The notes below the pieces were generated by a model. The model saw nothing but the letters and a program-made list of their open reading frames with translations. It was not told the DNA's origin and did no database searches. The position numbers were made by a program, and so were the translations under genes. Of a DNA stretch of 64,000 nt, positions 50,566-59,663 are shown piece after piece. Source of the stretch: Paenibacillus chitinolyticus NBRC 15660 (GTDB taxonomy: Bacteria; Bacillota; Bacilli; Paenibacillales; NBRC-103111); the NCBI RefSeq assembly GCF_000739915.1, contig NZ_BBJT01000011.1:124001-188000 (forward strand), given 5' to 3'. The stretch's first letter is position 1. The number at the start of each line of letters is the position of its first letter.

Positions 50566-51003
50566 TCAAAGCCCTTTTTCCATTAAATGAATGCGAAGCT
50601 GGGGCACATAGCTTTTAATGGTATATCCTTTCGACAAATAGAAGGAAATGGCCTTCTCGTTTACCGAATCCACATACAGCCGCGAAGCCCTGCATTTCAA
50701 TTTACGGCCGTATCTTTCGGCGTGCTCCATCAAAGAAGTACCGAGCCCCCGTCCCTGAAAACGCGAGTCGACCGCCAGCATATCGACAAACAGGCTGTCA
50801 TCCGACACTTGAACGCTGACAAAACCCGCAGCGGACGACCCTTCGTCAACTACAAAGGTTTCACCCAGCTTAAATCTTTTCTTCATTTCCGAAAGGTTAA
50901 CGTTCGCCTCCGGTACAGTCATCCTTGTGTAAGGCAAGAGCTCCTTTTCAGTCAGACGCACCAGTATCCTGTCATCCTTGGCCGGAATTCGTTTGCGGAT
51001 CAA
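50566..51003 (-). CDS. GNAT family N-acetyltransferase
   Basis: A 145-residue acetyltransferase using acetyl-CoA; the acceptor is unknown. The conserved core is FVVDEGSSAAGFVSVQV, VDMLAVDSRFQGRGLGTSLM (motif A with RGLG) and YVDSVNEKAISFYLSKGYT (motif B with the usual NxxAxxFYxxxGF pattern). TTG 51003 follows TGGAGG ten bases upstream and is the only supported start. It is a single gene. Confidence 0.85.
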   Translation of the reverse strand: MIRKRIPAKDDRILVRLTEKELLPYTRMTVPEANVNLSEMKKRFKLGETFVVDEGSSAAGFVSVQVSDDSLFVDMLAVDSRFQGRGLGTSLMEHAERYGRKLKCRASRLYVDSVNEKAISFYLSKGYTIKSYVPQLRIHLMEKGL

Positions 51004-51102
51004 GAAAACATCGCCTCCACATGGTTTGCAGATACTGCATCGTATGCGAAATGGGAGGCTTTGCTCCGTAAACAGGTATTCATCCTCTAAGTTTATACCG
51101 TT

Positions 51103-51192
51103 TTATTTCTTATATTTTTTGGACATGCCCCACATAAAGACTACGCATAGGACAAAAAAGCCGATGATGACCAATATCGTTGACCCGTTCAC
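51103..51192 (-). CDS. Possible small membrane peptide (29 aa)
   Basis: GTG 51192 with AAAGGGG eight bases upstream opens a 29-residue frame: a short polar start (NGST), a hydrophobic helix (ILVIIGFFVLCVVFMWGM) and a basic end (SKKYKK). The layout (short outside tip, one helix, basic inside tail) fits a real one-span peptide. It lies upstream of the acetyltransferase gene on the same strand. No homologue is known to me. Confidence 0.4.
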   Translation of the reverse strand: MNGSTILVIIGFFVLCVVFMWGMSKKYKK

Positions 51193-51458
51193 TGTCAAAT
51201 CCCCTTTATTTTTCCCTGTCTGATATGCCTTCATTGTAAGTCGGCGGAAGAGAAGCGTCAAACCGTCTTCCTGTCCTTACTCCTATTATCGGCGCTCACC
51301 GTCCGTAGTTCCGGCATTAAGCGATAAAAAAATTTTATAAACTTGTCTAACTTCATGCTTTCAAAACGTTAAAAACGTGGTAATATGATTGTAACTATAT
51401 GGAAGTCGAAAAAAGAAGGAATTCTTAAAAGCACGTTCCTGAAAGGTGGCGGACGGTT

Positions 51459-51917
51459 ATGTATATAGTTACACCCCAGTACGTGAATGAGACGTACCGC
51501 AGTCATTCCAACTTATTTCGGATTCAGGCCATCCGCCGTATGAACGGGCTGGGCCCTGTAAGCCCGCGCGGATCCTTTCCCGAGATGCTCTATACCCGGC
51601 AGGATCGGAGCGGCAAGGCAGGCCAGGCGGAGCAAGGCCAAACGAGCGGGTTCCTTGCTGAGCAGCGGGACGCCGCTTCTGGCAAAGAAGCCCGGCAGCA
51701 ATCCGGTATGCCCGCAATGCTTCGCAGATTGGGAGAAACGAACGAGTGGAAACGGCCCCAAGATGATGACCGTCCCGGTCCGGCGGAGCAATCTGAGGAA
51801 GCGGAAGAATCGCTTGTTCAGGCGAACGCAGCTATGCAGCAGATGAAGCTTAATAAAGCTCTGCAAGCCTACCGTCCGTTCATCCGGAAGCAGTTTGCCC
51901 TCGAATCCGCTGTATAA
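51459..51917 (+). CDS. Hypothetical protein, hydrophilic
   Basis: A 152-residue soluble protein rich in Gln, Glu, Arg and Ala, with a low-complexity middle (about 45-115) and more conserved-looking ends (MYIVTPQYVNETYRSHSNLF and, at the end, LNKALQAYRPFIRKQFALES). No domain is recognised. ATG 51459 follows AAAGGTGG at a slightly long distance. It is a single gene, ended by the terminator at 51922 and convergent with liaR. Confidence 0.6.
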   Translation: MYIVTPQYVNETYRSHSNLFRIQAIRRMNGLGPVSPRGSFPEMLYTRQDRSGKAGQAEQGQTSGFLAEQRDAASGKEARQQSGMPAMLRRLGETNEWKRPQDDDRPGPAEQSEEAEESLVQANAAMQQMKLNKALQAYRPFIRKQFALESAV

Positions 51918-51921
51918 AGGT

Positions 51922-51957
51922 AAGCCCGTACCGCCATTCCGCGGTACGGGCTTTTTA
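51922..51957. terminator. Terminator between the hydrophilic protein gene and liaR
   Basis: AAGCCCGTACCGC / GCGGTACGGGCTT stem followed by a T run; it can also end liaR on the other strand. Confidence 0.9.
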
Positions 51958-51966
51958 GTTTGCGCT

Positions 51967-52608
51967 CTATTCTGCCAGACCATGCTTAAACGCATAAATG
52001 GCCGCTTGGGTGCGGTCTTCCACGCCCAGCTTGGCCAAGACATTCGTTACATGGAATTTAACGGTTTTAATTCCGATGAACAGATCATCGGCCACTTCCT
52101 GGTTCGATTTACCCGCAGCAATGAGCCGGAGCACTTCCATTTCGCGCTCGGTCAAATCTTCATGAGGAGCAGCGGCAGGCTTCGGCTGCCGGAACCGGTT
52201 CATGAGCTTCGACGCTACCTGCGACTCCAGAATGGATTGCCCTTTCGCAGCCGCGCGGATAGCCTGGGCGATTTCCGTGGCGCGGGAAGTTTTGAGCAGA
52301 TAGCTGAACGCTCCCGCTTCCAGAACCGGATACATCTTCTCGTCATCGAGAAAGCTCGTTAACACGATAACTTTGCAGTCCGGGTAAAGCTGGAGCAGCT
52401 TGCGCGTCGTTTCTATCCCGTCCATGCCCTCCATGACCAGATCCATCAGCACGACGTCCGGTTTGTATTCCTGTGCCAGGCGAATCCCGTCTTCCCCATT
52501 GCTGGCTTCGCCGACCACCTCGATTCCCTCTTCCGTACCAAGAACGGCCGCCAGCCCGATTCGGACCATCTCGTGGTCGTCCACCAGCAGCACTTTAACC
52601 ATGTCCAC
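51967..52608 (-). CDS. liaR: LiaR-type response regulator (NarL family)
   Basis: Regulator of the envelope-stress system, 213 residues. Receiver domain with Asp10-Asp11 and phosphoacceptor Asp56 (VLMDLVMEGMDG); the LuxR-type helix-turn-helix is at about 150-200 (LTEREMEVLRLIAAGKSNQEVADD, with KTVKFHVTNVLAKLG; quoted in parts). GTG 52608 overlaps the kinase stop by one base (TAGTG) with GGAGAGGA upstream; ATG 52602 is also possible. It is the third gene of liaF-liaS-liaR. Confidence 0.9.
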   Translation of the reverse strand: MDMVKVLLVDDHEMVRIGLAAVLGTEEGIEVVGEASNGEDGIRLAQEYKPDVVLMDLVMEGMDGIETTRKLLQLYPDCKVIVLTSFLDDEKMYPVLEAGAFSYLLKTSRATEIAQAIRAAAKGQSILESQVASKLMNRFRQPKPAAAPHEDLTEREMEVLRLIAAGKSNQEVADDLFIGIKTVKFHVTNVLAKLGVEDRTQAAIYAFKHGLAE

Positions 52609-53666
52609 TACGCTTCCTCTCCTTCCGTCATTATCGGTACCCGGATTTCGATACGGGTTCCGCTTCCCGGAGCCGTAACCAGTTGAAGAGATCCTCCGAT
52701 CTCGTTCACCCGTTCCCGCATCGTGGATAAACCATAAGATGTCTGTTTTTCCTCATCCAGATCGAAACCTACCCCGTTATCGCGGATAAGCAGGCGGACC
52801 CAGCCGGATTTTTGCTGCATCCGCAGCTCCAGCCTGGTCGCTTTCGAATGCCGCAGAGCATTCGACATGGCTTCCTGGACAATCCGGAACAGATGGTCTT
52901 CGATTCCTTTGGACAGGGCGATTTCATCGTCCACTTCCCATATAATGTCCATGGGAACTTTCGCTTTCAATTCCTGCAGCAGCCGGATCAGCCCTTCGGA
53001 AAGCTGTTTGCCTTCCAGGTGAACCGGGCGCAGGTGAAGCAGCAGAGCCCTCATCTCGGATTGGGCCACGGAGGACATTTCCTCAATGAGGTGAATCTGC
53101 CGCTGGGCTTTCTCGAAGTCCTTGTCCAGCGTGCGGAGCGCCGCCGTAGCCGTCATCGAGATCGCGAACAACTGCTGGCTGACCGCATCATGCAGTTCCC
53201 TTGCCAAACGCTGCCGCTCCTCAATGATGGCGGAAACCCGTGCCTTCTCCGCAAGCTGGGCGTTGTTGTTCGACAAACGCTGGAGAGAAGCGACCTGCTC
53301 CTCCCACTTTTTCAGGATGCGGCCAAGCTGTTCGCCCAAACGTCCGATCTCATCCTCGCCCAGCGGAGGCAGGGTCGAGCGGGAAATGCTGCCGATCTCC
53401 AGCATTTGCATCGTTTCCATCAGCAGCTCCAGCCGGCGCGTCGTCCGATTGCTGCTCCAATACCCGTAAGCCGAGCCCAGAATGATCGAGCCGCCGACGA
53501 GCATGGCACCGATTTTGATCCCTTGGGTCCACGGCACGGGCGGCGTTAAAAATTTAGCGGTATAAAGCACATAGACGATAAAAGTAAGCACCGCCAGACA
53601 AAGAACAATGGATTCCGCCATGCTTCGCCAGATCATATTCGTCAGTCTTTTTTTGTAGCTGTCCAC
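52608..53666 (-). CDS. liaS: LiaS-type histidine kinase (HPK7 family)
   Basis: Membrane kinase of 352 residues that answers cell-wall damage together with LiaF. Two membrane helices at about 17-38 and 50-70 have a short outside loop. A HAMP-like linker (about 70-125) leads to the HisKA_3 helix with His159 in RELHDAVSQQLFA, and an ATPase domain with EAMSNALRHS and DNGVGF. GTG 53666 is the start, 41 bases after liaF. The gene order and protein types match the Bacillus lia system. Confidence 0.9.
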   Translation of the reverse strand: MDSYKKRLTNMIWRSMAESIVLCLAVLTFIVYVLYTAKFLTPPVPWTQGIKIGAMLVGGSIILGSAYGYWSSNRTTRRLELLMETMQMLEIGSISRSTLPPLGEDEIGRLGEQLGRILKKWEEQVASLQRLSNNNAQLAEKARVSAIIEERQRLARELHDAVSQQLFAISMTATAALRTLDKDFEKAQRQIHLIEEMSSVAQSEMRALLLHLRPVHLEGKQLSEGLIRLLQELKAKVPMDIIWEVDDEIALSKGIEDHLFRIVQEAMSNALRHSKATRLELRMQQKSGWVRLLIRDNGVGFDLDEEKQTSYGLSTMRERVNEIGGSLQLVTAPGSGTRIEIRVPIMTEGEEA

Positions 53667-53707
53667 GGCACCATTCTCCTCTCTTGTCAGTAGACGGATG
53701 GGTTGTT

Positions 53708-54370
53708 CTAAAGCATGCGAACGTCTATATCCCCTACGATATAAGAGACGATTAGTTTCACCTGATGTTCTCTCGTCTCGTAATTAGGAGATATCCAATT
53801 AAGCTTGTTGATAATTCCAGATTCTTTTTCCAGAGGCGAACTGATCTGTCCGACCGTAACCGAAGCTTCGATAGATACGCCTATTTCTTCGGGCACAATC
53901 AGCCGCACATCTCCGATAATCCCCTGCAGAACGAGCGTCGTTTCTTTTTTCTCCAGAATCGCGTAAGACAGGTCCAAGTGAGCTTCTCCGATAATGAACC
54001 AGATGCTGCTGTCTTTAAGCACCCAGGGCTCTTTGCCGGGACGGATGCTGTCGATTAGGGTCTGCTTCTGGATAAAATCGTCTCCGGGCTGTACCTTCTT
54101 GGACTTAATATAGAAAATCCCGAGCGAGATCAGGATAACCGCCAGCACCAGCGAGAAATTGTTGCCCAGCAGAATGACGGCTCCGACGCCCATGTAGGCA
54201 ACGCCTTTCTTCTCATTCTCATACCGGACTTTATAAAAGCCGAAAAACATCAGCAGCAGGGCAATCACCACAAATATACCGACCCACCGTTCCAGAATGA
54301 GGAAAACCCCCAGTGCGATCAACAGCATAGCCGTGTTCCGGTGGCGGTTATTTTTCATTTGTTGTTCCAT
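53708..54370 (-). CDS. liaF: LiaF-type membrane stress inhibitor
   Basis: A 220-residue membrane protein with about four hydrophobic segments in residues 12-100 and a C-terminal cell-wall-active-antibiotic-response domain (about 115-220: SSIWFIIGEAHLDLSYA, GIIGDVRLIVPEEIGVSI, SYIVGDIDVRML). LiaF holds the LiaS kinase inactive in unstressed cells. ATG 54370 follows AAAGGAGG. It heads the operon. The major Bacillus target genes liaIH are not seen upstream. Confidence 0.9.
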   Translation of the reverse strand: MEQQMKNNRHRNTAMLLIALGVFLILERWVGIFVVIALLLMFFGFYKVRYENEKKGVAYMGVGAVILLGNNFSLVLAVILISLGIFYIKSKKVQPGDDFIQKQTLIDSIRPGKEPWVLKDSSIWFIIGEAHLDLSYAILEKKETTLVLQGIIGDVRLIVPEEIGVSIEASVTVGQISSPLEKESGIINKLNWISPNYETREHQVKLIVSYIVGDIDVRML

Positions 54371-54684
54371 GGGGCACCTCCTTTGCGGGCTGCAGTCTGC
54401 CTGTAATCTTTTCCGTCCGTCGTATCGCCTGACTCTTGCCGCTGCGTACCGTCATTTAGAGCCGCGAATCCTTACATAGCATATCACAATCGCCTATCCT
54501 CTCCAAGATAAGAAATGATGCTTTTATTGTAGCGAATCCGCCGCGCATCCGACACCGCCTATTGGCGGTCAAATCCCCTGGACCAAGGTCGGGGAATGCG
54601 TTTTCCCGCTTCCGACAAGGAATAATTCACGGGCCTTTATAAGAAAATAAGTCCAACCAAACAACGGCACAAGGAGATACTTCC
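54371..54684. other. Divergent promoter region of liaF and a secreted protein
   Basis: A 314-base gap between divergent genes. No gene is visible. It should hold the liaFSR promoter, but I could not single out convincing -35/-10 boxes or a LiaR box. Confidence 0.4.
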
Positions 54685-55302
54685 ATGACTAAATTAAACT
54701 TTAGAGCGCGTACCGCTCTGATCGCTCTATTATGCACGGCCGCAGCCGGTTTCGTTCCCGCATCGGCCGTTTCCGCACAAGCCGCCGGAACCGGCTTGTC
54801 CTCTTTCGACACGTCCGGTGCCGGATCATCCGGCATCATCCTTCCCGGCGGCCCGTGGACAGCCAGGCTTCAGGCCACGCCGTCGCATGCCGTTCCCCCA
54901 TCTTCCGGAGCCTTTTCCCGGGAAATTCGCGCACAGCTGTACGATGTAGACAAACAAAAGGTAGTTGAAACTCTTATCGTCACGGACGAGATCCGTACCG
55001 AAGCTTCCCGCTGGCTGGCAAGCATTAAAGACATTGCCGTTCAGACGAAAATCGACAATGTGCAGGGTGTCGTCCTGAAACTTCCGCTGGATCCTCCCCT
55101 CGCCATAAATAACCGCTGGATGCAGGGCAGCTCCAATGAACTGTTCCTGTTTCTCGATCCGTCGCGGTTAAACGAGCCTTTGCTCCTCGTCTTCTCTACG
55201 ACGGGAAAACCGTTTCTGTTTAAAACCTCCGTCCAGGTCAAACCCTTCCTTGAAAAAGAACGTCTGCTCCGTTATTTGAAGCCCGTTCCCGCCTCCGGGT
55301 AA
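54685..55302 (+). CDS. Secreted hypothetical protein
   Basis: A 205-residue protein with a signal peptide (TALIALLCTAAAGFVPASAVSA, cleavage near residue 32) and a mature beta-rich domain: FSREIRAQLYDVDKQKVVETLI, ASRWLASI, and NELFLFLDPSRLNEPLLLVFST. No family is recognised. ATG 54685 follows CAAGGAGA. It diverges from liaFSR, so a link with envelope stress is possible but unproven. Confidence 0.65.
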   Translation: MTKLNFRARTALIALLCTAAAGFVPASAVSAQAAGTGLSSFDTSGAGSSGIILPGGPWTARLQATPSHAVPPSSGAFSREIRAQLYDVDKQKVVETLIVTDEIRTEASRWLASIKDIAVQTKIDNVQGVVLKLPLDPPLAINNRWMQGSSNELFLFLDPSRLNEPLLLVFSTTGKPFLFKTSVQVKPFLEKERLLRYLKPVPASG

Positions 55303-55433
55303 ACAGAAAACGCCGTACTTTCGGTTAAGATTCATCATCCCGAACCGTTAAACACGTCAAAACGCAACCCTATTTTCTGCCAAACGTATGGAAGGGAAAG
55401 AAGCAAAACCGGTTGAGGAAGGCGGGATAACGA

Positions 55434-56372
55434 ATGCGGGAAGACTGGAAATACCGGTACGACGAGGTGTTGAAAAAAGAAAGTCTGCTGCAAACGGTAA
55501 ATAAGCAGTTGGAAAAAGCTCAGGTCAGGCTGAAACAAGCCGGCGAGCAGCGAACGGCAGCCGAGAAGGCTCTAAAGAGTGAAACGCGGGATGTCGAGCG
55601 TTTGGAGAAGGCGTCCCTTACCAATTTGTTTTATACCGTACTTGGAAGAAAAATCGAAAAACTGGAAAAAGAAGAAGCCGAAGCAATTCAAGCCCGCATC
55701 CGTGCGGAGGAAACAAGACTGGCGGAAGAAGAGTTAGCCCGGATGACAGCGGAACTTGAACAGCGCCGGTCCTCTTTGCTCGGCTGGGAGGAAGAAGCCG
55801 CATCTCTGCTTCAGGAAAAAGAAGAATGGCTGCGCGGCCGTAGCGAAGATTTCCGCCGGCAGTTGAATCGGCTCTACGAAGCCAAAAGACAGGCTCTCTC
55901 CGAGATCAAAGAGCTGGATGAAGCGCTTCGAGCGGGGTATGAGCTCGTCGAATCTCTCGAAGAAGCTGAAAACCTGCTGAGATCGGCCAAAAGTTGGGGA
56001 ACTTACGATATGTTCGGCGGAGGCGTGATCGCCACCCATATCAAACGCAGCAAAGCGAATGAAGCGATGGAACAGATCGAGTACGCTCAAGGTCTGATGA
56101 GCCGCTTCAAGCGCGAGCTGGAGGACGTCGGGGGCACTGCCGAAATGAACCTGGATTATAACGGTTTTCTAGGGTTTGCCGATTATTTTATGGACGGTTT
56201 TATTTTCGACTGGATTGTCCAGGGCCGTATCTCCGATCTCAAAGATGCGGTGTCCGAAAATATCGGCCGGCTCCGGCAGCTGCTGCATGCGCTCCGGCAA
56301 AAGTATGAAGCCCGCTTAACGGACGAAGCCGGATTGACCCGGGACATTCATCTGCTTATTGAGCGTTCTTAA
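55434..56372 (+). CDS. Coiled-coil hypothetical protein
   Basis: A 312-residue soluble protein. Residues 10-185 are almost all charged heptads (Glu, Lys, Arg, Leu, Gln), a long coiled coil. The C-terminal part is different: WGTYDMFGGGVIATHIKRSK then a helix bundle with NLDYNGFLGFADYFMDGFIFDW. This two-part build recurs in uncharacterised Bacillota proteins. It is not PspA/LiaH, whose sequence differs. ATG 55434 follows GGAAGGCGGG. It stands downstream of the secreted-protein gene on the same strand, 130 bases apart. Confidence 0.65.
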   Translation: MREDWKYRYDEVLKKESLLQTVNKQLEKAQVRLKQAGEQRTAAEKALKSETRDVERLEKASLTNLFYTVLGRKIEKLEKEEAEAIQARIRAEETRLAEEELARMTAELEQRRSSLLGWEEEAASLLQEKEEWLRGRSEDFRRQLNRLYEAKRQALSEIKELDEALRAGYELVESLEEAENLLRSAKSWGTYDMFGGGVIATHIKRSKANEAMEQIEYAQGLMSRFKRELEDVGGTAEMNLDYNGFLGFADYFMDGFIFDWIVQGRISDLKDAVSENIGRLRQLLHALRQKYEARLTDEAGLTRDIHLLIERS

Positions 56373-56486
56373 GCTAACCGCCGCCCCTTTCCGCCCGCGC
56401 CACCTTGCGGATGTCAAATGGCTCTTCTCTTGCCGGGCGAGCGCGAACCGGATCTCCTCATTGATTGAGCGCTCATATGCCCTCTC

Positions 56487-56599
56487 TTCGACAATCCCCG
56501 CCAACCGGCGGTTTGTCGAACGGCCCTCGCGGGGCGAACGGTTCGCCCCGCGCCAAAAAGCCGCACAGCCCCGAAAAATCCGGGCTGTACGGCTTTTCT
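56487..56599. repeat. Three successive hairpins between convergent genes
   Basis: 56487-56520: TTCGACAA-CCGCC pairs with GGCGG-TTGTCGAA. 56528-56552: the 25-base palindrome CGCGGGGCGAAC-g-GTTCGCCCCGCG. 56556-56599: AAAAGCCG-ACAGCCC pairs with GGGCTGT-CGGCTTTT. The third has T runs on both strands and is a regular terminator; the other two are additional. Confidence 0.8.
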
Positions 56600-56608
56600 T
56601 CTGCCGGA

Positions 56609-57808
56609 CTAGAAAAAGTCCGGCAGGTAGCATGTGCGGCGGGGCAGCACCACCGCAAGCAGCTCTACCGATCGTTCGTCGCCTTGCAGACGACCGATCC
56701 GGTGCAGCTCGCCGGCGCTCTTGGCGCCGAGCAGCAGGACGGACAGCGTGCGGATATCGCACGCTAATCCGTCCTCTGCGGCTCCGCTGCCGCCGGCAGG
56801 TTCATCCGCGGTCTTCACGACGACCGCGGAGCCTTCCGGCGCGTTCAGCCTAAGCTCGAACGTGCCGTGGTTCCACGGCGCCTGCCCGTCCGTTACGTGC
56901 AGGCGGAGAGACGCCTCCTGCGGCAGCCCCGTATGCCGCAGCTGAAGTTGGCCTAAGAGTCCCTCCACATCGACAATCCGGGCCGAGAAAAACGAAACCA
57001 ACTCCTGTTTAATCCGCGGGTCATCCATCTCAAAGGCCAAATCCTCGTCTGGAGGAGCCTGCATGATCAGCTTGTCGAACATGGAATCGTGATCGCCGAT
57101 AAACTTCCACAACCCCCGCTTCGCATCCTGATCGAGATAAACCAGTTGATGAATCTTGCACTCCTGATTTTCGATCCAATAATGCACATATCCTTTGGGC
57201 TCCCCGGCCGCATTCAGATACACCGCCATGTGCCCTTTCTTTTTAAGGAGACGGGTTTCCCACCATTCCTCGGAACGCGTAATCGGTCCGTTGAACCTCG
57301 CCGCGTACGCATCATAGATCGGATTGAGCGCGGCCGCACTGGGAGCCGTCCGTATGATCCGCCCTTCAGCAGCGCCTAGCTTGGGAAGCTGCGAGGTTTG
57401 AATTTCGATTTTTTTGAAAGTCATAGCCAGCTCCCAGCCGTACTTCCGGTAAAACGCGAATGAAAACGGATGAAGATACGACAAGGTCTGTCCGTTCTCT
57501 TTCATCACTTCCAGCGCTTTCGACAGCAGTTGTCCCACCATTCCCTGCCTGCGATATTCCGGCCAGCTTGCAACGCCGGCGATCCCGCCCATTTTCAGCT
57601 TTTTCCCGTTTACCCAAGTTGTTAAATCCAGGATGGTTAATTTCGACGCCATCTTCCCGTCTATAAAATATCCCCAGGTTTCCTCGGGATTCATGGTTGC
57701 GAGTCTTTCGACAAGCTCTTCCTCCGGCAGCTCGTATTGAAAAGCATACATCGACAAATCCAAGCTGTCCCGGAGTTCTTCCCGGCGCAGTCTTCTGATT
57801 TCACTCAT
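56609..57808 (-). CDS. Eis-like GNAT acetyltransferase with SCP2 domain
   Basis: A 399-residue protein of the enhanced-intracellular-survival type: an N-terminal GNAT domain (GGIAGVASWPEYRRQGMVGQLL is the CoA loop), a second degenerate GNAT domain in the middle (about 150-290) and a C-terminal sterol-carrier-like domain (about 290-395) ending in Phe, whose carboxylate is the catalytic base in Eis. YRKYGWELA is the usual tail of domain one. Substrates of this family include amines such as aminoglycosides. ATG 57808 follows AGAAGGAGG. Confidence 0.85.
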   Translation of the reverse strand: MSEIRRLRREELRDSLDLSMYAFQYELPEEELVERLATMNPEETWGYFIDGKMASKLTILDLTTWVNGKKLKMGGIAGVASWPEYRRQGMVGQLLSKALEVMKENGQTLSYLHPFSFAFYRKYGWELAMTFKKIEIQTSQLPKLGAAEGRIIRTAPSAAALNPIYDAYAARFNGPITRSEEWWETRLLKKKGHMAVYLNAAGEPKGYVHYWIENQECKIHQLVYLDQDAKRGLWKFIGDHDSMFDKLIMQAPPDEDLAFEMDDPRIKQELVSFFSARIVDVEGLLGQLQLRHTGLPQEASLRLHVTDGQAPWNHGTFELRLNAPEGSAVVVKTADEPAGGSGAAEDGLACDIRTLSVLLLGAKSAGELHRIGRLQGDERSVELLAVVLPRRTCYLPDFF

Positions 57809-57853
57809 AGATTGACCTCCTTCTAAAAAAGATAACGCGGCGCGTCTCCGGCT

Positions 57854-58864
57854 CTATCCCCCGATTTGAGACATACGTCTCACGGTCGGCAGATGGGACG
57901 GTTCGTCCCCCTGGAGCGCTTTCGCCATTTCATGGCTTTCAGGCTTTACATCCAATGCTTGATAAAATAACTCCCTGATCGCCCGGTCATCCCCGATCAG
58001 CGGCCTCACGTTAAACTCGTGTGACCAGTACAAGCACGGCTTGATGTTACCGTCCGCCGTCAGCCGAAGCCGGTTGCAGGAAGCGCAGAAATGGTCGCTC
58101 ACCGGATGTATGAGACCGAATGATCCTCTGCCTCCCGCGATCCGGTAATTTTGAGAAGGACCGTTCCCTTTTACGGATTGTACCTCTTCCACTTTCCACC
58201 CGCGTTCGGAACACCTGTCCAATACGGACGAAAGGGGAACATACCGGAGTTTCCATGTATCATCCTGATGACCTATCGGCATATATTCGATAAAACGCAC
58301 CTGTATGTCCTTATCGACCGTCATTTGCAGGAAATCGTCGATTTCGTCGTCGTTCAATCCCTGCATAAGCACGACATTCAGCTTTACGGGATACAGCCCG
58401 ACCCGCTGGGCCGCCTCTATTCCCGCCATCACACGGGCAACGTCTCCGCCTCTTGTAATCAGCTTAAAACGGTCCGGACGAAGAGAATCGAGACTGATAT
58501 TAATCCGCGTCAGTCCGGCTTCTCTTAACCGCTCGGCCTGCTGAGCGAAAAAAACGGCATTCGTCGTTAAAGCAATATCTTCGATACCCGGGACAGCCGC
58601 CAATTGCCGGATCAGCACATACAAATCTCTGCGGACAAGCGGCTCGCCGCCCGTAATCCTCAGTTTGCGCACTCCCATCTCCGCCAACACCCGGACAACT
58701 TCCGTAATCTCATCATAATTCAGCAGACGCTCATCCGGTTCGAAGGTCATCCCTTCCTCCGGCATGCAGTAGACACAGCGCAAATTGCAGCGGTCGGTAA
58801 CCGAGATGCGCAAGTAATCATGAATGCGGTTAAATTTATCTTTTAGCAAACCGATAGATGTCAT
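57854..58864 (-). CDS. moaA: GTP 3',8-cyclase (molybdopterin synthesis)
   Basis: Radical-SAM enzyme of the first step in molybdenum cofactor synthesis, 336 residues. The SAM cluster is Cys26, Cys30 and Cys33 (CNLRCVYC), the second GTP-binding cluster is in [19 protein letters not shown], and the C-terminus ends in the functional GlyGly. ATG 58864 overlaps the MOSC stop by four bases (ATGA), so translation is coupled. No other moa or mo gene is in this window, which is unusual but not rare. Confidence 0.95.
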   Translation of the reverse strand: MTSIGLLKDKFNRIHDYLRISVTDRCNLRCVYCMPEEGMTFEPDERLLNYDEITEVVRVLAEMGVRKLRITGGEPLVRRDLYVLIRQLAAVPGIEDIALTTNAVFFAQQAERLREAGLTRINISLDSLRPDRFKLITRGGDVARVMAGIEAAQRVGLYPVKLNVVLMQGLNDDEIDDFLQMTVDKDIQVRFIEYMPIGHQDDTWKLRYVPLSSVLDRCSERGWKVEEVQSVKGNGPSQNYRIAGGRGSFGLIHPVSDHFCASCNRLRLTADGNIKPCLYWSHEFNVRPLIGDDRAIRELFYQALDVKPESHEMAKALQGDEPSHLPTVRRMSQIGG

Positions 58865-59547
58865 TCCTTCACCCCGCCGCTTTGCGCAGGATCCGACAAA
58901 TCCACTGCTTCAGCAAGCTTTTTCTCAAAAGATCCTCTCCAGCTTTCCGCGAGCGCTTCGTTCGCCAAAATTATCCGGATGCCGGGAATATTGTTCTTGT
59001 CATGATATTTGCATGTATTTACAAACTCAACGGTTAAACCCTGAGCATGTTTCGTCACCAGTCTAAAGACAGGGTTCTCGGGGATAATTCCTTCTTTCAG
59101 GACACGGAAGTAGAAGCCGGTATAACCCGTATCCTGCAGCTTTACGGGGAGTTTTACATCCGAATAACGGATACTTAGCTTAAAACAAGGACGTCTCGGC
59201 TGTGAAACCTGAACCAGGGCTTCCCCCAGCTCATAAATATCCCCGATACATACCTCTTCTTCTTCAAGACCGCTTATCGTGATGTTTTCTCCGAATGCTC
59301 CGAAAGAAAGAGGCTGCCCCAGTTCCTTTTCCCAGTAATCATAATGGTTCGCACTGTATACGCAAAGCGCTTTGTCGGGGCCTCCGTGGACTTCCAGATC
59401 CGCTTGGCCGTCTCCCTCAAGCTGTGTTTTCGACAAAAACAAGGGCCGATGAACCGGCTCTTTGTAAATACCTGTTTCCACTTCTTTTCCCTGATACACG
59501 ATTTTTTTCGGTTTTCCTACGTTTATGGAAACGATCTGAGGCGTCAC
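58861..59547 (-). CDS. MOSC domain protein (YiiM-like)
   Basis: A 228-residue molybdenum-cofactor sulfurase C-terminal domain protein. The MOSC domain includes [40 protein letters not shown] and the conserved CFKLS cysteine that would carry the cofactor; the last part is the 3-alpha domain. YiiM-type proteins reduce N-hydroxylated compounds with molybdenum cofactor. GTG 59547 follows GAGAGGAG. It is followed at once by moaA, so cofactor synthesis and use are linked. Confidence 0.9.
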   Translation of the reverse strand: MTPQIVSINVGKPKKIVYQGKEVETGIYKEPVHRPLFLSKTQLEGDGQADLEVHGGPDKALCVYSANHYDYWEKELGQPLSFGAFGENITISGLEEEEVCIGDIYELGEALVQVSQPRRPCFKLSIRYSDVKLPVKLQDTGYTGFYFRVLKEGIIPENPVFRLVTKHAQGLTVEFVNTCKYHDKNNIPGIRIILANEALAESWRGSFEKKLAEAVDLSDPAQSGGVKE

Positions 59548-59614
59548 GGGAACACTCCTCTCCCCTCTTTTTTATCCACTATACCAAAAAATAGCGGAGG
59601 AAGCCTCCTGCCTA

Positions 59615-59657
59615 TAAAAAAATCTCCCGCAAAACCTCAAAAGGTTCCGCAAGAGAT
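59615..59657 (-). terminator. Terminator of the small DNA-binding-like gene
   Basis: ATCTC-GC-AACCT and AGGTT-GC-GAGAT stem, with seven T on the minus strand, just past the stop. Confidence 0.8.
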
Positions 59658-59663
59658 GCTTAT

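Noticed and set aside
55434-56372. Coiled-coil protein considered as PspA/LiaH
   Set aside because: The lia neighbourhood suggests it, but the C-terminal part and the gene orientation do not fit the PspA family.
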